Of a DNA stretch of 64,000 bases, positions 56,301-64,000 are shown piece by piece. Within the stretch, counting starts at the first letter, position 1, and each line of letters begins with the position of its first letter. The stretch is from contig JBITNC010000002.1 in assembly GCA_050084985.1 (NCBI GenBank), positions 10,788,001 to 10,852,000 on the forward strand, given 5' to 3'. The position numbers and the translations under genes were made by a program. This DNA is from Nageia nagi (taxonomy: Eukaryota > Pinophyta). The notes below the pieces were generated by a model, which worked only from the letters and a program-made list of their open reading frames with translations, was not told the origin of the DNA and did no database searches.

Positions 56301-57330
56301 CAATTAGACAAAAAAGAACAAGATAAGGAGTATATTATCGTAGGAAAACCAACTTGAATATTCTTCTTTCCTTTATAGTTCTTTACATTTCTATTACCTT
56401 TATTCTTTTCTTCTCTTTTTTTTTTATAGCAATCAACTTCTTTATGACCTTGGATGTCACAATAGTTATAATTACCATCAAACTTTTGTTAGGATATGGA
56501 TTGTTTGCTTTGCCTTTTCCATCTCTTTGCTTAAAGTGGTTGATGTTACCATTATTCCTATTGTTGTTGTTGTTGTTCCTGTTATTGTTGTTATTGCCAT
56601 TGTTCCTACTGCTATTATTGCCATCACCTATTTTTTCAAACCTTTTAGAAGAAGAAAGATAAAATTTCTTTTGATGGTTGAACTTCTACTTGAAAGGAGT
56701 TTTGGTTGCTTCAAGAGCAATGTTATTATCCTTAAAATAAGAAATCAAAACTTTTTGTTAATGGGTTTTTTCATGCTTCAAAAGGAGCCTAGAAATATTC
56801 TCAAAGGAGAAGACTTCTTCATCATCAAGCCTTATTTCCATAATTGTCATAAAGTTTTCAAACTTTGAAGAAAGGCTTTGAAGAATGATGAAAACCATGA
56901 ACTTATGATTGATTTAATTGCACCAATAAGCAACAAGTTAGATCCTTAGGTTAATGATTTTATTCAAGTAAATGACAACATTTTCATCTTTCCCTTAACA
57001 GGATTGAAGTAACTTTTGGAGAATGGTAAACCTTCTTGAAAACTTTGAACCAAGGTATATTTTTTTAAGCTTGTCCCAAGCTTCATTTATCAAGGTTGAA
57101 AAGGAAATCATCATGAGCACATCACTTGAAACTACATAAAATATCATGAAGGTTGTCAACTCATTCTTCGTGTTGTAAGCCTCTAGTGCGTTCTCATCTA
57201 TAGGAGGTACAAGGTTCTTATTCACTGTTTACCAAAGTTTCCTTGCTTGCAATTCAGCTCTCATTCAAGGTTCCTAAATACCAAAATTGGAACCATTAAG
57301 AATGTGTTTGGGTAAAAAAGAGTCTTCCAT
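53370..57330 (-). pseudogene. Copia gag-pol, decayed
   Basis: The order on the - strand is: gag from an ATG at 57330 (MEDSFLPKHILNGSNFG; then AWDKLKKIYLGSKFSR); a zinc knuckle near 56450, NYCDIQGHKEVDC, whose first Cys is lost; a protease near 56300 whose active site reads NFG instead of DSG; the GAG-pre-integrase domain at 56026-55790 (LWHQCLGHLNHKSIPVM); integrase with LVHSN (catalytic Asp changed), RLDNGGEYNSNEF and QQNGVVERKNR; RT from 54858 (WMEAMKVEYEALMKNKTWDL) through SAFLNGDLNMEIFM, a frameshift, then YVDDLLI near 54320; and RNase H ending at FTKPLPEA near 53423. Many stops and frameshifts show the copy cannot make its proteins. An Asn-rich linker lies at about 56530-56640. Confidence 0.93.
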
Positions 57331-59518
57331 TTGCTACACAAGGATGTGAAAAAGTAATAAGCATGTGGTTCAATAAAAAAATTATATGTTAAGCTTTAAC
57401 TAAGTAAATAATACATGTTAATTTTAACACAAAATACATGCATGATTTGTTTCACTAGTGCAAATGTTTTACAACTCAAATAATAATCCATGTACCCAAA
57501 TGCATTTTTTATCTCAAGAACCATAGATGTAGAGTGATATTATTGAAGCTTATTTTTTTATCTAAAATTAGGCTTTCACTGGGATGCCTACACAAGAGGA
57601 GCTCAAGTACTACCAATATTTAACCAATTTTCTTTGGTCAGTATTATACTCTCACAAGGAGTACCTAATATTTTCTAAGGTTATGACATATATTGGATTG
57701 ATCAAATTATTAATCTTGATTAGGTTTCAAGTTATCCTCCTATGTTATCAAGATAATCCTTAAATGGACGTGCAGACATGTGGTATCATTACACACATGC
57801 TTGTCCACATATTGGAGTTATGTTCAGACCAATAAAGGACTTAGGGGCAATTGAGAAGTACGAACTTTTCACCATTTGGATCATCAAACTTAAAGGCTCC
57901 AATCCACTTGTCCTCACCTCATAGCTCCCTAAACAAGTCATATTATGGAATGTACGTGAGGATGTGTTCATTTAAGGAGGTTGCTCATATCAATGTTTGC
58001 ATTTTTGTTTGCATAATCAAAGTGCGAAACATGAAATAAAAGAGCATAAGGAAAACATCATCCATTCAAAAAATTTGAAACCTAAATGTCCAATGGGTTT
58101 TGTTTACCAACCCCTAAAGGACATCTTTACATCATTCCTAATTTTTCACAAGTCCATTTTGTATAAGGAAGTAAATTGCATTATAACTAAAAAAATTTTA
58201 AGTAATAAGCATGCATCATTGACTTACAAAATTAAGTCCTAAGCATACATTATTAGCTTAAAAACAATTAAGCACTAAACATAAACATGCATCATTTTAA
58301 CTTTAAAAGTTTAAGTAACAAGCATAAGTACTAATCATAAGCATGAATTATAAAATTTTAAGTTCTAAAAAACATGCATCATTAACTCAATTTGCATTTA
58401 CATATCTATTTGCAAAATAAAATATTTAGCATGCATTATTCAAAAATACATAGACATGCAATATTTTATCTAACATGCTATAGATAAAATTTAAGTAAAA
58501 AATTATACAATTTCCCCCACTTTTACTTAAAATTATCCTAAAGATAGCATGTTATTTACTTAGAATTTTAACTAAGGAAAGAGAAAAAATGTTAAGCATT
58601 AATGCCAATAATAAGCATTAAAAAAAAGGCTTAAATAATGTAATTATAGGCATTAAATAACATCTACTTCAAAAAATTGATTTTCTCTATTTAAACAAGT
58701 AAATGTTTAATAAGCTATCATGCTCCTACTAGTACTTGAGAGAAAAAGTCAAATAATTTTAAGGCCATTTTATTCCAAACACTCCAAGTAAATTAAAAAA
58801 AATACACTAAGTCAAAGGCTATTCATGATGGAGTACTCCTTCCTAAGCAAAAAAAAAAAAATGCATTTAGGTAAAAAGAGATGGCTACCCTTCCCTTACC
58901 AAGAAGGAGAAAATGTTGCTTTTGTAGGTGTATTTAAGAAGGTAAATATGTTGCAAGTAAATTATTTAATGCACCTTGGGAGCCATCCTTTGCATGGAAA
59001 ATAAAATTCAATGCAAAGATAGAAAAAGGCATCTTATTATCCTCTAAGCCAAGAGAGGAAGGCACCTACAGAGAACTAATGCGGAGGGATTGAAGGTGAG
59101 AAAAATAATAAACGAAAAAAAAGGAGAAGATCCCCTTTGTCGCGTACTACTCTGTTGCCATCGAAATGAGCAAGATCAGATTATAACCATGAGGGTTGGT
59201 GAGGAGAGAGAAGAGAGTCCGTGGTAGAGAGATAGCTGGTGGGAGGATCGGATGCAAGGGCATGGTTTTATGTGCATGAAAAAGTAGGCCATCATACGAT
59301 TCCTTTAATCTACCATTAACTAAAAAATGTGTGGAGTTGCAGGATATATGGCACAATGGAAACGTGAGAGGCCAGGTCAAAGGAGGATAAGGGTTTCAAA
59401 CTCACTTCATGATGACCAAAAACTGTCATCAACTAATTTTTGATTTTGTTCTTTACTAAAAAAATCATAGTGTCACCAGCTAATTTCATTTTTGATTTTG
59501 TAATTTACTAAAAAAAAA

Positions 59519-59550
<32 letters not shown>

Positions 59551-59995
59551 GTCTATATATTTGTTAGAAATAATAAATTCTTCCCTTATTTTTTTGCATT
59601 AATGTAATAAAAAAAGAAGTATATATATATATATTTAAAATAGTGCTCTCAAAATAAACTAAGTGTAAAGATAAACTTCTTCAAAGAAAATTAGAACATT
59701 TTTTTAAATCAATAAATGGCTTAGAGAGTAAAAAAATGCAATTTTTATATACTAATTTCAATTAACAATATGCTCATTAGAGGTTAGTATAAAAAAATAA
59801 ATGCATCATATTACCATTTTTAACCAAATTTTGCATATATGTTAGTATCATTAGCAAAATAAGCTCAAAAGACAAAATGAAGGACATTATACCTTCTCTT
59901 GATTTTACCTCACAATTTAGAGTAAGTTGAGGAATGAAGAAGGGCTTACACACCAAGGATGTGAAGAGGAGCTTCCAAGGAGCTTTGACACCAAA
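57331..59995 (-). other. Long 5' leader of the Copia element
   Basis: 2.7 kb between PBS and gag with no recognised coding sequence. It holds AT-dinucleotide runs at about 59520-59555 and 59620-59635. The PBS-like sequence is at about 59983-59994. Confidence 0.6.
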
Positions 59996-60481
59996 TGAGA
60001 GAATTGAAGTATAAATTAAACAACTCTATATTCCCAAGATCACATGAAAGCTCACAATACACATCTAACAAACTCACAAAGATAACATAAGATGTAAGTG
60101 GTACCTCCAACTAGGAGTACATTCAATAACTAGATCTCTCTTCTTAACAAATATGAACTCTTGCAATCCTCCTAAACTTTTCTCTTAAACACTATCCTAT
60201 AGCATAACTTTACTTCTTAAATTGGTATTTAATCACAAAAAGGGAGCTTTCTATTTATAGGCCAAAGTCCCTCTTTGGATCACCCTTTTATCCAATGTAC
60301 AAAAGCATGACATGCACATCCTTTTACCCAAGGGGCATGCTCATGACATGGAGTGTAGGACAAGTTACATTATCATATTAACTTAAATATTTAAGGTATC
60401 AAATGATACCCTTAAGTATTAGTGAACTTACATAGAAGATTATTACATAACCTTTCCAATAATGCATTATACATTCCAACA
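59996..60481 (-). repeat. 5' LTR of the Copia element
   Basis: 486 bp, aligned over its whole length with 52149-52647. It lacks a 13-base segment present in the 3' copy. The U3 palindrome is at 60386-60420. Confidence 0.95.
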
Positions 60482-61943
60482 CATTGTACCCCTAAAATAT
60501 ATGAGGAATATCATCTAAGGGGTACACATTGTACTCTTCTCAATGATTTGGTCCACAAGGGAGAGTTTCCCATTTGCATTGGAAACTCTAAATACCTTAA
60601 ACTCCTTAGTTTTGAATCCTTCCTTTTGGACAAATCCTTCATCAATGAAATTATGAGTAACACCACGATTAATTAAAACCATTACCTTCTTGCCCTCATG
60701 TTTGCCCAATTACCTTCAATGTGAAGTATTTGGGATCTTCACTAAGAGATGCAATCATGTTTTCAATGAATCCCTAACCCCTAGGAGTATCTTCAAATGC
60801 ATCTTTTATTTATGGTATTTTCAATTCACGCTCTAAATCAAAATCTTCCTCATCATTTGGGATTATCCCAATGTAATATATTTTCCCCTTGCTAAGGTAG
60901 TTATGTCCAAGCTACCATGATTTCTTGCAATGAAAACATTTGCCTTGTTCTCTCAATTTCCTCCTTATGGTTGCATCAAGTTGGTTTATTTTTGGAAGAA
61001 AGGGTGGCTTTTCCTTGTTGGTCACCTCTTTTTTTGCTGCATTTTTCTTATGAGCATAAACTTTTGGTGGTTTAACACCCTTAAGATTAAGCATAGATGG
61101 CTCTAATTCAATTGCATCCTCAAGTAATTGAGGTTTGAAAATTTTGATCATACCTTGTAGATGTTCCATCAATCCCTCTATAAAGATAAAAGTGAGCCTC
61201 TCTTCTGAAATGCTATTGATCATAATAATAATTTTCTAAAATTTTGAAATGTAATCTTTTACGGATCCTTTTTGTCTTAATGATGTAAGCTATTTGAAGT
61301 AATCATTCTCCCCTTTTTTTATCAAAATGTTTCACCAATTTCCTATTAAACGCATCAAAATAAGTGATGTATGAGTAACCTTGACTTATCACATAATCTT
61401 TCCACCACTCATATGCATCTCCATCCAAGTGCAAAGTTGTAAATTAGACTGCATCCTCTACCTCCATCTTGGGGCTTAGAGTGAAGTAAGTCTGCAATTT
61501 TTGCATCCATACTCTAGCACTCATCTTTTTCCCTCCATAATACATGTGTACCTATATTTTAATCACTTTTTATTGTAATTCTTTTTCATCACCTCTTGGG
61601 CTCCCTTGGAAATGGTTTCCATTCCCTTTTTTGCCCAAAATTTCCAAGTAATTATTGAAACTCACATCCCTTTTAAATTTTGGACTAAACATGGAGTATT
61701 CTTTATAAATTTGATTCAACTCAAGAGGAGTAGGAACTAAATTTTTTACCTCACTTTACTTCTTTTTGTTGAACATGACCTTAGGGGGTCTAGGAATGAT
61801 AGGTGTAGCCTTGTCCTCTTCCACATCATCCTCCAAGTATCTCTTAAATAAGGGGTTCTCCTCACACAATGCTCTAGTAGTGTGGGATCTCTTGAAAATG
61901 TGTTCATGATCCTTATGAGGACTTATTGATCCATGATGCATAG
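60482..61943 (-). pseudogene. Gypsy gag C-terminal part and protease
   Basis: On the - strand the gag reads SARVWMQKLQTYFTLSPKME, LHLDGDAYEWWKDYVISQGY and FDAFNRKLVKHFDKK, then FIFIEGLMEHLQGMIKIF, a degenerate zinc knuckle CFHCKKSW and, further on, a retropepsin-like VLINRGVTHNFIDEGFVQ in which the catalytic DSG is NRG. It ends YILGVQ at the Copia boundary and continues as WLFKLGD at 52148. Several stops are present. The left part of gag lies beyond a second Copia insertion, at 63319 and above. Confidence 0.9.
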
Positions 61944-62426
61944 TGTTAGAATTTGCAATGAAATATTGTGAATATCTAAACTCCTTGTAAATTCAATTAA
62001 TCACTTAAGGGTATGTAGATACCTTAAGAGATTAATTGAATTCTTTAATATGTAGACTTTGACTTTACCAAAGTGGTTAGTTGGTAGGTTAAAGTTAGGT
62101 GATACATTTATTGTAACCCTAACCTTACCCTTGGGTTAAAGGGAGGTTAGGGAGGTGCTCTCAAGCTATAAATAGAGGGCCTCTCCTCTTGTAACATAAC
62201 TAAGTGCTTGGAGTAAGATTACTCTACTAGTTGTGTAGGAGAGGAAGAGTATAGGTGTAAGAGAGGCATACTTGAGAATTGAGATACTAGTTGTGGATGT
62301 ACTCTCAAGGAGGGAGGAACCACATTACACTTGTGTTATCTTGAGTGATTGTGTTATCTTGTGTATGATTGAGTTTCCTAGTCTTAGGTCCTAGAGGATT
62401 TGTTTAGATCTAGTTCAAATCCTTCA
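61944..62426 (+). repeat. 5' LTR of the small Copia insertion
   Basis: 483 bp, TGTTAGAATT...TCCTTCA, followed after two bases by TGGTATCAGAGCC. The TATA box TATAAATA is at 62167-62174 and a very long palindrome at 61990-62042. Confidence 0.95.
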
Positions 62427-62749
62427 ATTGGTATCAGAGCCATGTTGTGGAAGCTCTTCTTCTTTGTGTAGAAGCTCTTCTTGGTGTGGAAGCTCTTCTT
62501 TTGGTGTGGAAGCTACATCTTGGAGGTTCTTCATCCTTCTTCATTCCTCATCTTACACCCCATTGGTGAGGTAAATTTTAAGAAAAGGTATAAAGTTCCT
62601 CCTCATTTGGTCATTTCTTTTTGGATTATTACATAATGCTACTAACACATTATTTGCTATGTGTTAGTCCTTTTTAAGTTGTGATTAACAAGTTGCAATT
62701 TTTTACTAATCCTCTATGTTACTTGCAATTTTAAATTGCTATAGTTCTT

Positions 62750-63000
62750 TTAAAAAGGGTTAGTATACAAAATCCTTTCCTTGTAATCTGAATCACGAAG
62801 ATGAGATTCATCCTTAGTTTAGGCACATAAAAGACATTATCAAGATTCTTTCCATGAATCTTCACACTCCCTATTCCTTGAACATCAAGGACTGTATTAT
62901 CACCTATCACAACTGCATCCTTTTTGTACTTATGAAAGTTTTCAAACTTATCCTTTTCATAACACATGTGATTAGTGCATCCTGAATCAATAATCCAATC
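62750..63000 (-). pseudogene. Inverted Copia protease fragment inside the small insertion
   Basis: On the - strand: DWIIDSGCTNHMCYEKDKFE, then VLDVQGIGSVKIHGKNLDNV, FYVPKLRMNLIFV. The catalytic DSG is intact here. Its orientation is opposite to the two LTRs around it. Confidence 0.9.
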
Positions 63001-63003
63001 ATT

Positions 63004-63318
63004 TGTAACCCTAACCTTACCCTTGGGTTAAAGGGAGGTTAGGGAGGTGCTCTCAAGCTATAAATAGAGGGCCTCTCCTCTTGTAACATAACTAAGTGCT
63101 TGGAGTAAGATTACTCTACTAGTTGTGTAGGAGAGGAAGAGTATAGGTGTAAGAGAGGCATACTTGAGAATTGAGATACTAGTTGTGGATGTACTCCCAA
63201 GGAGGGAGGAACCACATTACACTTGTGTTATCTTGAGTGATTGTGTTATCTTGTGTATGATTGAGTTTCCTAGTCTTAGGTCCTAGAGGATTTGTTTAGA
63301 TCTAGTTCAAATCCTGCA
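63004..63318 (+). repeat. 3' LTR of the small Copia insertion, 5'-truncated
   Basis: It equals 62112-62426 except for two substitutions. The first 168 bp of the LTR, including the palindrome, are missing, and the break adjoins the inverted protease fragment. Confidence 0.95.
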
Positions 63319-63793
63319 CATAGAACCTCTATCTCTCATGTTGTGAGATTTCTCAAGTCCTCCCCTTTCCTCATGCTCTTCCTCCCTCCTAGGGCTAGAA
63401 TATGGGAGGCTAGGGCTCCCATGAACCCTAACATCATACCTTGTGGATCTCTTCTAGCTAAAACAATATCAATTTTTTAATGCATTAAAGTAGTCACATT
63501 ATTCAACACATCCATGAGCTAATCATATCCTTCATTTACTGGTGACATACTCCTCCTTCTGGTGGGAGATATTCCCCTCCTAGTTGAATTTCTTTCTTCA
63601 TCATGCAGTCTAATTCCTTAGACATCTCCTTTCTCCACATCCCATGTGTAGTTTAGCCTCTCTTGAGAAGCTTCTCTTCTATCTCCAACTTTTTTTGCTA
63701 ATGTCATGGCTCTCCTAGAACTATTTCATGTGTAATAACTATGGATCGGATGACTCATTCAACAAGATGGTAGGATCTATTCTATGTTACCAA
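63319..63793 (-). pseudogene. Gypsy gag N-terminal part and leader
   Basis: The - strand contains MAMTLAKK-like sequence near 63710, then ERNSTRRGISPTRRRSMSPV and a region running to the CATAG target site. After removal of the small Copia insertion it continues as MHHGSISPHKDHEHIF at 61941. Directly beside the LTR is TTGGTAACATAGA, a weak primer binding site candidate. Confidence 0.6.
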
Positions 63794-64000
63794 TGAAATA
63801 TTCTAAATAATTTTGCTAATGCCATGGCTCTCCTAGATCTCACCTTAAAGTCATCAATACCTCCCTAATCCAATGTTAGCCTCTTATAGGTCCTCAAATA
63901 CCTCAAACATATCATAGATTCTCTTGTGTGGGGTTTAGAGTCTTCCCAAGGTGTGATGTTAAGTTCCAAGTGTGCTATAATGTCCCCTAAGCCCAACATT
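63794..64000 (-). repeat. 5' LTR of the gypsy element, internally deleted and cut by the window edge
   Basis: 63795-63812 matches the last bases of the 3' LTR (50053 on), and 63837-64000 matches 50748-50930. About 680 bp between these parts is missing and replaced by a copy of a 27-base phrase (TTTGCTAATG...CTCCTAGA) that also occurs at 63694-63719 in the internal region. Confidence 0.8.

Larger units (their letters stand above)
52149..60481 (-). mobile_element. Complete but decayed Copia retrotransposon (8.3 kb) inserted in the gypsy element
   Basis: It has two LTRs in the same orientation (52149-52647 and 59996-60481), a PBS-like TGGTGTCAAAGC next to the 5' LTR, gag-pol in Copia order and a polypurine tract AAGGGGGAG touching the 3' LTR. 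The flanking pentamers are CATTA (52144-52148) and CATTG (60482-60486), a target duplication with one later change. The LTRs differ by a 13-base indel and roughly 25-30 substitutions, so it is not a young insertion. It is the same family as 1-3048. Confidence 0.95.
61944..63318 (+). mobile_element. Rearranged small Copia insertion with perfect 5-bp target duplication
   Basis: CATAG flanks it on both sides (61939-61943 and 63319-63323). Contents from left: a full LTR (61944-62426), the PBS TGGTATCAGAGCC, a + strand leader with GTGGAAGCTCTTCTT repeats, an inverted (- strand) fragment of Copia protease (about 62750-63000), and a second LTR that lacks its first 168 bp (63004-63318). The shared 315 bp of the two LTRs differ at only two positions, so it is young. 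It interrupts the gypsy gag region. Confidence 0.93.

Noticed and set aside
56354-56868. Overlapping + strand ORFs rich in Leu, Ile and Val that look like membrane proteins
   Set aside because: They are the complement of the Asn-rich linker and gag end of the Copia element; Asn-rich codons read as Val/Leu/Ile on the other strand.
1-64000. CRISPR arrays, operons or prokaryotic defence systems
   Set aside because: The window is plant nuclear DNA with spliced genes; repeats are LTRs, tandem duplications and MITEs, with no spaced short-repeat array.

Overview
This is nuclear DNA from a seed plant. It is AT-rich, gene-poor and full of decayed retrotransposons, and two ordinary plastid-protein genes carry introns of 3.5 to 9.4 kb that are themselves loaded with transposons. 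That pattern suggests a gymnosperm, probably a conifer; this is inference from architecture, and no species can be read from the window. There is no operon, CRISPR array or other prokaryotic structure.

Three host genes can be supported. (1) A RALF-type secreted peptide precursor, a single exon on the + strand at 11372-11752. (2) Chloroplast thioredoxin x on the - strand, two coding exons (25481-25137 and 15712-15506) separated by a 9,424-bp intron, 183 aa. (3) THF1/Psb29 (thylakoid formation 1) on the - strand, five coding exons between 49267 and 31590, 303 aa, introns of 683, 3503, 5815 and 6765 bp. All splice junctions of the two plastid genes are GT-AG, and the exons join in frame into full-length family members. 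The two genes are neighbours on the same strand and both products should be imported into the chloroplast. Upstream of THF1 there is an I-box, a G-box and a four-copy 41-bp tandem repeat carrying the bZIP-type element CCACGTCA.

Layout. 1-3048: 3' part of a decayed Copia element. 3081-about 7500: LTR-leader-LTR-leader array of a second, long-LTR element. 9253-9653: lone LTR. 11372-11752: RALF. 15506-25481: thioredoxin x; its intron holds an Argonaute (AGO1-class) gene fragment between two direct repeats and a 522-bp hAT-type MITE with an 8-bp target duplication. 26030-29110: LINE endonuclease fragment, an LTR/PBS end and unrecognised coding remnants. 29518-30586: three tandem copies of a roughly 350-bp AT-rich unit. 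31590-49267: THF1; its introns hold a hAT transposase fragment, an unrecognised decayed coding sequence and a 4.5-kb hAT element that was itself invaded by LTR sequences. 50052-64000: a gag-protease gypsy element, apparently without RT or integrase, split by an 8.3-kb Copia element (52149-60481) and by a rearranged 1.4-kb Copia copy (61944-63318).

I see no clear new biochemical system. The observations most worth following are the palindrome in the LTR U3 regions, which keeps its pairing while its outer arms change sequence between two Copia families; the rearranged Copia insertion with perfect target duplication; the AGO1 fragment between direct repeats; the repeated bZIP-type sites upstream of THF1; and an unknown decayed protein in THF1 intron 3.
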